From Streptomyces regalis (GTDB lineage Bacteria > Actinomycetota > Actinomycetes > Streptomycetales > Streptomycetaceae), in assembly GCF_001509475.1 (NCBI RefSeq), contig NZ_LLZG01000393.1, positions 1-44,950 on the forward strand: a DNA stretch of 44,950 nt, in the 5' to 3' direction. Positions 1-7,401 of the stretch are shown here, one piece after another. The position numbers and the translations under genes are program-made. Under the pieces are notes generated by a model. That model searched no databases, was not told the origin of the DNA, and worked only from the letters and a program-made list of their open reading frames with translations. The stretch's first letter is position 1. Each line of letters begins with the position of its first letter.

Positions 1-49
1 GCACCGCGCGCTCACGAAGCTCAGCAGGGTAGGGGGACGGACGTGCCAT
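1..49 (-). CDS. IS3-family transposase OrfA, N-terminal end (partial)
   Basis: The reverse strand from an ATG at 49 reads MARPSPYPAELRERAV and then runs off the left edge. This is the typical opening of Streptomyces IS3-type OrfA proteins, which begin with a helix-turn-helix that binds the terminal repeats. A GAGGAT Shine-Dalgarno-like sequence lies about 6 nt upstream of the ATG. Only 16 codons are visible, so whether the element is intact cannot be judged. The family call rests on this short N-terminus alone. Confidence 0.6.
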   Translation of the reverse strand, partial: MARPSPYPAELRERAV

Positions 50-51
50 GA

Positions 52-74
52 CTCGATCCTCTCAGGGAATCGAG
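52..74 (-). promoter_or_regulatory. Hairpin covering the orfA ribosome binding site
   Basis: CTCGAT (52-57) pairs with ATCGAG (69-74). Pairing extends inward through GG/CC with one bulged base, leaving a loop of about six. On the reverse-strand transcript the GAGGAT ribosome binding site of orfA lies inside this stem, 3 nt before its ATG. Such a structure would hide the start site on read-through mRNA. The effect is inferred; only the complementarity is seen. Confidence 0.4.
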
Positions 75-96
75 CCTCCATCAGACCCGGAGCGGT

Positions 97-132
97 TCAC
101 CCCACGCCCACGGCGGACGCGTCATCCGTCAT
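97..132 (-). CDS. Possible 11-residue leader peptide ahead of orfA
   Basis: An ATG at 132 is preceded by AAGGAGG, a near-perfect ribosome binding site with good spacing, and opens a frame MTDDASAVGVG that stops at 97. It precedes the orfA start by about 50 nt. The strength of the ribosome binding site relative to that of orfA suggests translation of the leader. It could help translation reach orfA through the hairpin, or it could be the residue of an older gene. No homology is recognised. Confidence 0.3.
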   Translation of the reverse strand: MTDDASAVGVG

Positions 133-237
133 CTGACAACCTCCTTGTAATGCACCAAAGTTGACCCCACAACACAACGTAGAGTCACTCACCCGTCCCC
201 AGGGGGCGATTGACGAAAGGCCAGGAGAACACAGCTC

Positions 238-547
238 ATGCGTACTGCAACGGCGGATCCAGACGCCCAGGCGTCGCACGCAGCGACCTGCGAGCCGCTG
301 CCATATGCCCTGTACCGGGCGGGACCGTAGAAGGTGCCTGCGGGTACGGTGTCCCGTCCCGCGTCTCGTCGGCGACGAGGCCGACCGGCAGCTGCTCGAC
401 GAGTGCCAAGCCGCGCAGGCGGTTGTGGACGAGACCGCTTGCCCCGACCTGGCTGGTGTGCCGGGTGCTCGGCGGGAGACCGCCGTGCGGCTGCGCGCGT
501 CGCGGCACGCCCACCACCCTGCCTACCGAGGAGAATGGCGCCCATGA
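238..547 (+). pseudogene. Frameshifted small hypothetical gene
   Basis: An ATG at 238 with AGGAGAA upstream opens a frame (MRTATADPDAQASHAATC...) that stops after about 30 codons. Coding-like sequence then continues in another frame (PVPRLVGDEADRQLLDEC... to a stop at 545-547). Together they look like one protein of about 100 residues broken by an indel near 325-345. The terminal TGA overlaps the ATG of the next ORF (ATGA), as expected for an old two-gene operon. Function is not recognised. The alternative is two unrelated spurious ORFs. Confidence 0.35.
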
Positions 548-765
548 CCACCGAGCGCGTCACCGTCCGCGTCCTGCTGCTGTTCGGCGATCAGGCCGAG
601 ATTGTCGCCGACGTCGCACCAGCCGAGCGCGGTGAGCCGGAGCGCCATCCGGCGGCGGTCATCGCTGCCGCGGTCGGGGTCTCTGTCAGCGACCTGCCGG
701 GCATGCGGTTGACCGCCGACGTCGGCGACGACGACTACAGCTTGTCCGACTGGCAGTTGGCCTGA
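544..765 (+). CDS. Small conserved hypothetical protein (73 aa)
   Basis: The frame starts at ATG 544 with GAGGAGAA about 9 nt upstream, and the start overlaps the stop of the preceding frame. The product is acidic and mixed alpha/beta in character (VRVLLLFGDQAEIVADV... ending DDDYSLSDWQLA), with no signal peptide or membrane segment. It has the look of small actinomycete hypotheticals often found beside integrated elements. I assign no function. Codon bias and ribosome binding site support a real gene. Confidence 0.6.
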   Translation: MTTERVTVRVLLLFGDQAEIVADVAPAERGEPERHPAAVIAAAVGVSVSDLPGMRLTADVGDDDYSLSDWQLA

Positions 766-1042
766 CCACCTGACGAAGACCGAGCAGGTGACAGGCATCG
801 CCGACGGGGGCGCGCCGCGGCCGCAGTTACCTCGACGCGCACGGCGACCGTGCCAGAGTGGGACGCGCTACCCGGGCCGACATCGGCCGCGCCTGGCCCG
901 CCTCGCGCCGCTCACCGGCGAGGCGGGCCAACGTGCAGTCGAGCCCGCCCTTACGTCAGCAGAAGCAGCCCGGCGCCAGAACGCCATCCCTGACGGCCCA
1001 CTTCTGTATGCGTACGCGCCCAGGCCGGGTGAGGCTGGTGGC

Positions 1043-1264
1043 ATGGCCGAACGTCGCGTGATCGTGTCTCCGCCCGCCGAGACCGGCGGCCGGCGTGTCC
1101 AGGTCGACAGCAGGACGCTGGGTACGGCGTACAGCCTGCACGATTTGACTGTCTTCCTGGAGCGGGCGGGCCTGGAGGGCTTGGACGAAGTCGACGTGGC
1201 CGACTCGCCCCTGATCGAGTGGCACGGCGGGGGCCCGGAGGTATGGTCGGCCTCCTCACCGTAG
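1043..1264 (+). CDS. Small conserved hypothetical protein (73 aa)
   Basis: The start is placed at ATG 1043, where the product begins MAERRVIVSPPAETGG; GGTGAGG lies about 10 nt upstream. A longer in-frame reading from 788 exists, but its first 85 residues are low-complexity Arg/Pro/Ala and look non-coding. The protein has a compact segment (LGTAYSLHDLTVFLERAG) followed by an acidic C-terminus with IEWHGGGPEVW. I recognise the general type as a short protein recurring in Streptomyces accessory regions, but know no function. The IS5-type remnant begins within 100 bp downstream. Confidence 0.6.
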   Translation: MAERRVIVSPPAETGGRRVQVDSRTLGTAYSLHDLTVFLERAGLEGLDEVDVADSPLIEWHGGGPEVWSASSP

Positions 1265-1349
1265 GAAGCCGCACGCTGATCCGTGAACGTTTTCAGCGTG
1301 ACCACTGATCGGGTGAGACCGGTGAGGTCGAGGTGAGGGCCGCAACGCA

Positions 1350-1411
1350 CAGGGCTCCCGTGCTGTTGGGTGAGGTGTTCGACGTCTCAACCCACCCGCA
1401 CAGGAGCCCTG
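1350..1411 (+). promoter_or_regulatory. Long inverted repeat over the transposase start site
   Basis: CAGGGCTCC at 1350-1358 is exactly complementary to GGAGCCCTG at 1403-1411. The pairing extends inward imperfectly for about 25 bp (CGTGCTGTTGGGTGAG against the complement of CTCAACCCACCCGCAC). The right arm contains AGGAG and runs up to the TTG start at 1412 of the transposase. In a read-through transcript the ribosome binding site would be double-stranded. The arms are seen directly; a role in suppressing translation is inferred by analogy with other IS elements. Confidence 0.55.
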
Positions 1412-2023
1412 TTGGTTCCCCATCCTGCCGCACTCGACCTCCCGCATGCCCTGGTCGAGTGGGTCACGATGCTCATCGTCACCCGTGAGCGTGACCGACG
1501 GTGCAAACTCCCGCCGCACCAGCACGCGCTCATCGCTCTGGTGTACCTGCGCAGACGCGACGCCCTCGCCCGGATCGCGGCCGGTTTCGGCATATCCGTC
1601 GGCACCGCCCATGCCTACGTCACGGCTGTGAACGACCTGCTCGCCGACCGGGCACCGGGCCTGCTCAAGACTCTGCGCGAGCACGGTCCAGAGTTCGTCC
1701 TGCTGGACGGCACCCTCGCCGAGTGCGACCGCGTCGGCGACAGCCGAGCCGACTACTCGGCCAAGCACCGCCGTCACGGCGTGAACGTCCAGGTCGTCAC
1801 CGATCCCGCCGGCGCAGTGCTGTGGATCTCGCCCGCGCTGCCGGGCCACACCCACGACCTGACCGCAGCCCGCACCCACCGCATCATCCGGATCTGCGAG
1901 CGTCAGGGCGCTGCTCGCTGTCTCCGTGCGGGACGACGCCGAGGCCACCGCACGAAGGCTCTGCCGTCTGGCTCCCAGGATCGACTCGTCCACCTGTTGG
2001 CGGCAGGCTATTCCCGTCCCTGA
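1412..2023 (+). pseudogene. IS5-family (DDE_Tnp_4 type) transposase remnant
   Basis: From a TTG at 1412 the frame reads a helix-turn-helix section ([20 protein letters not shown], with [11 protein letters not shown]), then the start of a DDE domain: [14 protein letters not shown], the [15 protein letters not shown] strand and [14 protein letters not shown]. This is the order seen in Streptomyces IS5-group transposases with an HTH_Tnp_4 plus DDE_Tnp_4 layout. Homology stops near 1908, after which the frame continues into unrelated Arg-rich sequence to 2023. The second catalytic Asp and the Glu are therefore missing. The 3' half and right end have been lost, so the element cannot move itself. 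Confidence 0.8.
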
Positions 2024-2159
2024 GGAGACAGACCATTCCTGAAGAGATCCGGCCATGAATGAGAGCCGCTGAGTGAGCGGTGCGGAGGAGCGGTCATCAG
2101 GGTCGTAACTCTCTCGCCCCCGAAGGCTGCTCACCGCCTCGGGAGGCCGGTCGTACCCG

Positions 2160-2290
2160 CGCAACGGTGTCCGATGCGGCGGTTGTTGATGGACTACCAG
2201 TCGTAGAGGCACTGCGCGTACCAGGGACAGGAGAACCCGGACGCTGTTGCCGCCCCGCTGAGTGACCTCGGCCCTGCGCGGTGGCGGAAC
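2160..2290 (-). pseudogene. Tyrosine integrase C-terminal remnant
   Basis: Read on the reverse strand this segment gives AEVTQRGGNSVRVLL and then, in another frame, YAQCLYDW followed by a stop and SINNRRI. These align closely with AEVAQRAGNSVEVLL and YAECLYDRQSINNQRI at the C-terminus of the integrase at 10410-11549. It is a small, frameshifted scrap containing the catalytic-tyrosine region. Nothing recognisable as the rest of an integrase is found upstream. It marks an older integration or recombination event. Confidence 0.6.
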
Positions 2291-2454
2291 GGCACGCCGA
2301 CGACTCGCCACGCTGATCGACGGGCTGCTCCGCCCTGTCGGCGAGACGATCAACATCGCCTCCACCAGCGGGCGCATGGCCAGGCAGACGTCCACTGCGT
2401 GGTGGCCTGTCCGGGTCAGCGCATCGCCTGCGACGACCCACTTCCGCCTCGGCT

Positions 2455-3085
2455 ATGACGCCCGGGCCGAAGATGTACCGCCACCTCTTGTGGCGGGAGA
2501 CGCCGAGGAATATCTGAGTGGCGTTTGCCCCTCGGGCGGAGTCGAGCAGGGCGACCGGGATGTCGTCGCGGACGACGTGGTGGAAGGTGCTGCCCAGTTC
2601 CTCGACCAGGCTGCGCTGCACGGCGAGCTCCTTGGAGGACGCCAAGGTCAGGCCGTCACTGCTGGCGATGTGCACGGCCAGCACCTCGCCGCCCGCGCGC
2701 CGTTCTCCGCCAAGCGGGCGGCGCGGCGGATCAGCGTGCGGCCCTCCGGACCGCCGGTCAGGCCGACCACGATCCGCTCCCGCGAGCCCCAGATCTTCGA
2801 AGCCTGGCGCTGCGAGCTGGCCCTCCTCTGGGTGGCTGACCGGGTCGACGAGTACCTGCGGCAGTACCGTAGGTCAGACTCCCGGGCCGGAAGTAGTTCG
2901 ACAGGGCCGCGTTCACCTTGTCCGGCTTGTAGATGTTGCCGTGCGCCATACGGCGGCGCAGCGCCGGAGGCGACATGTCGACCAGCTCGATCTGGCTGGA
3001 CAGCGCACGACACGCCGCCGCAGCAATGTGGCCAGGGACCGGGCATGCCGACGCAGCGACGCCGGGGCAGTCGGCACGCCGGTCA
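2455..3085 (-). pseudogene. kdpD: kdpD sensor kinase remnant (N-terminal and USP-like part), internally rearranged
   Basis: The reverse strand carries successive KdpD segments in different frames: QIELVDMSPPALRRRMAHGN and NIYKPDKVNAALSNYF (about 3010-2875), then KIWGSRERIVVGLTGGPEG (about 2800-2700), then the USP-like domain from MLAVHIASSDGLTLASSKEL to HKRWRYIFGPGV (2684-2455). KdpD is the osmosensing and K+-sensing histidine kinase for the Kdp potassium ATPase. At least three frame changes exclude function. Between the first two segments the expected helix (ELALLWVADRVDEYL) is encoded on the forward strand, about 2805-2870. No membrane, GAF or kinase part follows here. Confidence 0.8.
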
Positions 3086-3352
3086 GGTCTCCATCACGGC
3101 ATCGCAGTCGGGGCAGACCGCAGACGCGTACTCCTCGGGATACCACGGCGTCTCACGACGCTCAGAGGGCTTCCGGCCGGTCGTCTCCATGGCGAAGGTG
3201 TCCTTGCCGCAGATGGTTCGGGGTCCAGTCGCGGTGGGCGCCCCCGGGGCTGCGGGCGCCGCGTGCACGCGGCGGACGGGCCGTTCCTCACCACGCGGCA
3301 CACGCGTGGCCACCGCCTTGTCGAGCTCGAACACGACAACGATCTCGCCCAT
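3083..3352 (-). CDS. Small cysteine-containing hypothetical protein (89 aa)
   Basis: The frame runs from ATG 3352 (MGEIVVVFELDKAVATRVP) to a stop at 3083. It has a single ICGKD cysteine, then a C-terminal WYPEEYASAVCPDCDAVMET with a CPDC pair, so a small metal-binding fold is possible. GGAGG ends only one base before the ATG, which is closer than usual, so the true start is uncertain. It lies inside the decayed stress cluster but shows no frameshift. Function is not recognised. Confidence 0.45.
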   Translation of the reverse strand: MGEIVVVFELDKAVATRVPRGEERPVRRVHAAPAAPGAPTATGPRTICGKDTFAMETTGRKPSERRETPWYPEEYASAVCPDCDAVMET

Positions 3353-3408
3353 GCCTCCGCGATAGGACGGCCCCTCACCCGATCCGACCGCAGCAGCCGG
3401 CCGGACGG

Positions 3409-3745
3409 CTACCCAGGCCCGTCTGCCGGTTCGAGCCGGGCCACCTCGAACTCCATGCGGACTCGTTCGCCAGCCGCAACGCGCCCAAGAACGCGGTGAA
3501 CGGCCTGATGCCCAGGTGGGCTGCGTGACGATCGCCCAGCCACACAACAGCCCGTCTCCGTTCCCTTCCCGTGCACCGTCGCCGGGCGGGTCCGGCCCTT
3601 GATGGTGAGGTCCCCTGTGATCTCGAAGGAGTGCGGCGTTCCCGTGATGCGGGTGGAACGGAAGGTGATCGTGGAGCGCTGTGGGGTGTTCCGCGGTGTG
3701 CAGCGCGGCCTTGTCCGCCAGCGTCTGTCCGATCTCGGCCCAGTC
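3409..3745 (-). pseudogene. YceI-family protein remnant
   Basis: The reverse strand reads STITFRSTRITGTPHSFEI and GDLTIKGRTRPATVHGKG, the hallmark strands of YceI-like lipocalin-fold proteins that bind isoprenoid-type ligands. A preceding SDWAEIGQTLADKAALHTAE lies in a second frame. After the core another frame change occurs, and the C-terminal strand ERVRMEFEVARLEPA returns to the first frame. With at least two frameshifts and no start codon in place, this is a degraded copy. It lies with other broken stress genes upstream of the phosphofructokinase. Confidence 0.65.
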
Positions 3746-3998
3746 CGATGATCTTTGCGCAGGCGGACTGCGGGGCGCCTGACGGCCGCTACCGGGAGGC
3801 GCATCGGCATACAGCAATCCATCGCCATCGGTACCGACCGAACCTCCGAGCGAGCCGCCCGGATGTACCCGAGTCCGCGGAGTGGTCACTGCGGATCGGA
3901 TAGAGCGAGGCTGGAGAGAGAGCCCATATCCCCCGACAGCGGTTCCGATCAGCAAGAAGCTGCAACCCGGTGGGTGACGCAGCGGAAGGGCGGCAGCC

Positions 3999-5024
3999 AT
4001 GAAGGTCGGAGTGCTGACCGGCGGCGGTGACTGTCCCGGCCTCAACGCCGTGATCCGCAGCGTCGTCCGTAAAGGCATCCAGGAGTACGCCTTCGACTTC
4101 GTCGGACTGCGAGACGGCTGGCTCGGCGCGCTGGAGGGCAATGTCGTGCCGCTGGACATCTCCCGCGTGCGAGGAATCCTCCCCCGCGGCGGAACCATCC
4201 TTGGCTCCTCCCGCACCAACCCGTTCAAGCACGAGGACGGTTTGCGACGCATTGAGGACACCCTTGCCGCGCACAACGTGGACGCGCTCGTCGTAATCGG
4301 CGGCGAGGACACGCTCAGTGTGGCCACCGAACTGAGCCATCAAGGGATCAATCTGGTCGGCGTACCGAAGACCATCGACAACGACGTGTTCGGCACCGAC
4401 TACACCTTCGGCTTCGATACCGCCGTCGGCGTCGCGACCGAGGCCATCGACCGTCTCCACACCACGGCCGAGTCGCACATGCGAACACTGGTGGTCGAGG
4501 TGATGGGGCGGCACTCCGGGTGGATCGCCCTACACGCCGGCATCGCGGGGGGCGGCAACGTGATCCTCATCCCGGAACGGCCATTCGACATCGATCAGGT
4601 CTGCGCATGGGTGCAGAGCCGATTCAAGATCAACTATGCGCCGATCGTCGTGGTGGCCGAAGGGGCCGTCCCCAAAGAGGGGCAGATGATCCTCAAGGAC
4701 CAGACGCTGGACGAGTTCGGCCATGTGCGACTGTCCGGCATCGGCGAGTGGCTGGCCCGGGAGATCGAGGGACGCACGGGCAAGGATGCCCGCACCACGG
4801 TCCTTGGTCACATCCAGCGCGGCGGCACCCCGAGTGCCTTCGACCGGTGGCTGGCCACCCGCTTCGGACTGCACGCCGTCGACGCGGTCAGGGACGGTGA
4901 CTTCGGCGTGATGGTGGCCTTGCGCGGCACCCAGATCATCCGTCTTCCCCTCGCCGAGGCCACAGCACAGACCAAGAGGGTCAATCCGTCGCTGTACGAC
5001 GAGTTCGAGGTGTTCTTCGGCTGA
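3999..5024 (+). CDS. pfkA: 6-phosphofructokinase (341 aa)
   Basis: This cytoplasmic glycolytic enzyme phosphorylates fructose 6-phosphate to the 1,6-bisphosphate. The product is full length. It shows GGGDCPGLN at residues 8-16, the donor-site loop GGEDT at 101-105, the catalytic PKTIDND at 123-129, MGRHSGW near 169, and an intact C-terminus. GGAAGG precedes ATG 3999 by about 9 nt. Asp104 and Lys124 replace the two glycines of classical ATP enzymes. That pair is associated with pyrophosphate-dependent enzymes, but I recall actinobacterial ATP-dependent enzymes that also carry GGEDT, so the donor is open. It is one of the few intact genes of this cluster and has no partner in an operon. Confidence 0.93.
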   Translation: MKVGVLTGGGDCPGLNAVIRSVVRKGIQEYAFDFVGLRDGWLGALEGNVVPLDISRVRGILPRGGTILGSSRTNPFKHEDGLRRIEDTLAAHNVDALVVIGGEDTLSVATELSHQGINLVGVPKTIDNDVFGTDYTFGFDTAVGVATEAIDRLHTTAESHMRTLVVEVMGRHSGWIALHAGIAGGGNVILIPERPFDIDQVCAWVQSRFKINYAPIVVVAEGAVPKEGQMILKDQTLDEFGHVRLSGIGEWLAREIEGRTGKDARTTVLGHIQRGGTPSAFDRWLATRFGLHAVDAVRDGDFGVMVALRGTQIIRLPLAEATAQTKRVNPSLYDEFEVFFG

Positions 5025-5052
5025 ACGCCCAGGCGCCCACCGGATCGCTGGT

Positions 5053-5068
5053 CGGACCTGCTGGTCCG
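5053..5068 (+). terminator. Short hairpin after pfkA
   Basis: CGGACC-TGCT-GGTCCG forms a 6-bp stem with a 4-nt loop, 29 nt beyond the pfkA stop. It has no U-tract, which is normal for Streptomyces hairpin terminators. The stem is short, so confidence is limited. Confidence 0.35.
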
Positions 5069-5070
5069 CC

Positions 5071-5260
5071 TCAGCCGGCGTCTGGTACGACCGCCGCCGG
5101 GCAGCGGGCGTGGTGCAGTGAGGCGTGGGGGAGACCGGTCCCGGTCGGCCCTCTACCGCCTGGGGACCGGTGCGGCGGCCCACGACGAGCAGGTCCGCTC
5201 CCCGAGACACGTTCAGGAGTGAGTGCGCGGGTGGAGCAGGACGACATCGGGGCGGAGCGT
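5071..5260 (-). pseudogene. Universal stress protein C-terminal remnant
   Basis: On the reverse strand HSLLNVSRGADLLVVGRR matches the late strand of UspA-fold proteins. After a frame change, LPHASLHHARCPAAVVPDAG and a stop at 5071-5073 match the usual C-terminus (HxxLHHxxCPVAVVP). The frameshift and the lack of a recognisable N-terminal half make it non-functional. Universal stress proteins are frequent members of actinobacterial dormancy regulons, in keeping with its neighbours. The remaining 5261-5452 shows nothing recognisable. Confidence 0.6.
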
Positions 5261-5452
5261 CACCGTTGGCTACCTCTCCCGCCACGCGTGCAGGACGTCG
5301 GAGCACTGCAGGACCTCCTGGTCCTCCCAGGAGGCGGCCCTCCTCTGTCACCACCAACGTCCGGGGATGTACCTGGACCCCAGCCGAAGGCCGAGCTTGC
5401 CGCCGCCGACCATCTCTGAACGCTCCACCATGCCACCGAACTGGGGAAGACC

Positions 5453-5821
5453 ATGCTTTTGCAGATCCCGCACCTGCACACCGTCGAGATCCTTGACTCC
5501 CGCGCCCACCCCACCCTCGCCGTCACCCTCACCACCGCAGACGGCAGCCGCTTCCGTGCCGGCGTCCCATCCGGAACCTCCACCGGCAGCCGCAAGGCCG
5601 TCGAACTCCCCGACGGCGACAAGGCCCGCTACAACGGACAGGACGTCCGCACGGCCATCGGCCGCGTCAACAGCGAGATCGCCCGGGCCCTGACCGGCCG
5701 CACCTTTGCCTCGGCGGAGGTGATCCCCCGCCCGGCGCGGTGCGAGCCTCCCAGCGGGCGAAGCCGGGTTCTCAGCCGGGTCCCTTCCTACGCAGTTGGC
5801 GTCGCTGGGTCAGGCGCATGA
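5453..5821 (+). pseudogene. eno: Enolase, truncated N-terminal fragment
   Basis: From ATG 5453 the product reads [19 protein letters not shown], then [20 protein letters not shown] and [12 protein letters not shown]. This is the N-terminal domain of enolase, including the SGxSTG loop that closes over the active site. Normal enolases are about 425 residues; here homology ends near codon 83 (about 5702), and the frame runs on into sequence antisense to the protease gene. The catalytic barrel is absent, so it cannot be active. Streptomyces normally keep a housekeeping eno elsewhere. Loss of the 3' part coincides with the 3' end of the convergent protease gene. Confidence 0.85.
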
Positions 5822-6905
5822 TGTCGCGCGCGGTGATGATGCCGGTGAGGCGCCGGCCGTCGATGACGAGGATGCGCACACCGGTGAGCGGCTTGAGCTT
5901 CTTGAGGGCGTCTTCCAGGAGGTCGCCCGGCGCGCAGGTCGTGCACTGCGCGAGAGGGGTGGACGCGTCGCGCAGGCGCAGGGTCTCTCGCTGCGCCGCG
6001 GGGATCTTCGTGAGTCGGGGCAGGTCGAGCAGGCCGCTGGGGTGCCCCTCGAAGTCGAGCAACGGAAGCGCCGCGTGGCGGGCGGTCATCGCCGGTCCGT
6101 CGATGAACTGCCGCACGGTGATCCAGTCGGGGGCCGTCTCCACGGGGCTGGACATGGCGTCGGCGGCGCGCAGCCCGCCCAGGGCGGTGGTCAGGGTCGC
6201 CTGCCGCCGCTCCGCGTTGGCGACGATCATGATGAAGAGGCCGATGAGGGCCAGCCACAGTCCGCCCCATGCGCCGCCCAGGAACGCGATCCAGCCGAGG
6301 ACGATCAGCAGGATGCCGAGGAGCTGTCCGCTGCGGCCGGCTGCCCGTTCGGCCCGCTCGCGGTCTCCGGTGCGCCACCACATCACGGCCTGCACCACGC
6401 GTCCGCCGTCGAGCGGTGCGGCGGGCAGGAGGTTGAACACGCCCAGCAGCAGGTTCGCCCAGCCGAGCCAAACCAGGACGGCCGCAGGTACCTCCCAGCC
6501 GAGTCCCGCATCCAGTCCTACTCCTGCACCGAGCGCCGCTCCACCGATGGCCAGGCTGGTCAGCGGCCCGCTCACGGCCACGAGGAAGGCCGCCCCGGGT
6601 GCGGGCGGCTTGCCCATCTCGGTCATGCCGCCGAGCGCCCAGAGGGTGACGGTGTGGACGGGGATGCCGTTACGGCGGGCCGTGATCGCGTGCGCGGACT
6701 CGTGCGCCAGCAGACTCAGCAGAAGCAACAGGGCGCCGACGAGTCCGGCGACGGAGTAGGCGGTCGCAGACCGTCCCGGAACCATGGCGGGGAGCGTCCG
6801 GTCGACCAGGCCGTAACCGAACAGGACGACCAGCAGCGGAACCGTCCAGTGGATGCGCAGGGGTACCCCACCGACCCGTCCCATCCGTATCGAGCTGCTC
6901 ATCAT
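5772..6905 (-). CDS. Site-2 protease family intramembrane zinc metalloprotease with CBS domains (377 aa)
   Basis: The protein resembles mycobacterial Rip3-type site-2 proteases, which cleave membrane-embedded regulators. It has an N-terminal segment [14 protein letters not shown], several membrane helices, the zinc motif HESAH within [22 protein letters not shown], and the second metal motif [14 protein letters not shown]. The C-terminal third holds CBS-like repeats ([15 protein letters not shown], and [18 protein letters not shown]), probably an adenylate-sensing module. I place the start at ATG 6905, just before the conserved N-terminus; the frame is open to 6998. No strong ribosome binding site is seen. 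Its neighbours are remnants of a hypoxia/energy-stress cluster, where such proteases commonly occur. Confidence 0.88.
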   Translation of the reverse strand: MMSSSIRMGRVGGVPLRIHWTVPLLVVLFGYGLVDRTLPAMVPGRSATAYSVAGLVGALLLLLSLLAHESAHAITARRNGIPVHTVTLWALGGMTEMGKPPAPGAAFLVAVSGPLTSLAIGGAALGAGVGLDAGLGWEVPAAVLVWLGWANLLLGVFNLLPAAPLDGGRVVQAVMWWRTGDRERAERAAGRSGQLLGILLIVLGWIAFLGGAWGGLWLALIGLFIMIVANAERRQATLTTALGGLRAADAMSSPVETAPDWITVRQFIDGPAMTARHAALPLLDFEGHPSGLLDLPRLTKIPAAQRETLRLRDASTPLAQCTTCAPGDLLEDALKKLKPLTGVRILVIDGRRLTGIITARDIMRLTQRRQLRRKGPG

Positions 6906-7078
6906 CGTCACGACCGAACTTGCACGCTGCTCGCTACTGACAGTGTCGCCCCACGGGGGCTGTGACAGGCGGGGGTGTCCGTCGGCATCGTGGGTCATCG
7001 CGTCGGGCCTTGTCGGAGCGCAGGGTGGGTGCGGCGGACTCGCTCGGAGCGAGACGCTTGGGAGGGGCCGGGTCCTTG

Positions 7079-7174
7079 TCAGCCAGTGCGGATGCCGCTG
7101 AGCACCGCGGTGAGGACGAGGCCGGGGAACGTGAGGATGGCGAACACCGTGGCGGCGGTCAGCCCCAGCCGCAT
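7079..7174 (-). CDS. Possible 31-residue single-span membrane peptide
   Basis: An ATG at 7174 with GAGGAGG about 9 nt upstream opens a short frame MRLGLTAATVFAILTFPGLV...SGIRTG. It is almost entirely one hydrophobic helix followed by a short basic tail. Its start is antisense to the first codons of the kdpD kinase fragment. Hydrophobic shadow frames are common in high-GC DNA, so it may be spurious. The good ribosome binding site is the main support. Confidence 0.3.
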   Translation of the reverse strand: MRLGLTAATVFAILTFPGLVLTAVLSGIRTG

Positions 7175-7320
7175 CCGCACCGCCCTCCTCGCCCCCGTCA
7201 GCCGCGACCTACGCACTCCGCTCGCCGCGATCAAGGCTGCGGTGTCCTGGCTGCGCTCCGACGACACGGCGCGGTCCGAGGAGGACCAGGCGGAACTGCC
7301 GGAGCGCGTGGAAAAGTCCA
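7168..7320 (+). pseudogene. kdpD: kdpD histidine-kinase fragment (dimerisation/phospho-acceptor region)
   Basis: The forward strand reads SRIRTALLAPVSRDLRTPLA, then AIKAAVSWLRSDD and SEEDQAELPERVEKS. This matches the DHp helix of KdpD (normally RMRTALLAAVSHDLRTPLA). The phospho-acceptor His is replaced by Arg (SRDLRTP), so even this piece could not be phosphorylated. No ATP-binding domain follows. It lies on the opposite strand to the N-terminal kdpD remnant at 2455-3085, and the two point away from each other. Confidence 0.75.
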
Positions 7321-7401
7321 CGCACACTTCCGTACCCTCTGCTCAGCCATCGCATGACCCACCCGAGATCACCAGCAGAGTCGAGAGTCACCACGTTGGG
7401 G

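Larger units (their letters stand above)
1..185 (-). mobile_element. Left-edge portion of an IS3-type insertion sequence (partial)
   Basis: The orfA start and its leader occupy 1-132. The outer end of the element is inferred to lie near 155-185, where the reverse strand carries TGTGGGGTCAACTTTGG, a plausible terminal-repeat-like sequence. The opposite end lies outside the window, so the inverted repeat and target duplication cannot be checked. The boundary is approximate. Confidence 0.35.

Noticed and set aside
1256..2395. Reverse-strand open frame of 379 codons across the IS5-type remnant
   Set aside because: Antisense to the transposase for most of its length. Only its last portion touches the integrase scrap, which is annotated separately.
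3789..4514. Reverse-strand frame of 241 codons opposite pfkA
   Set aside because: Shadow frame of pfkA; no homology on that strand.
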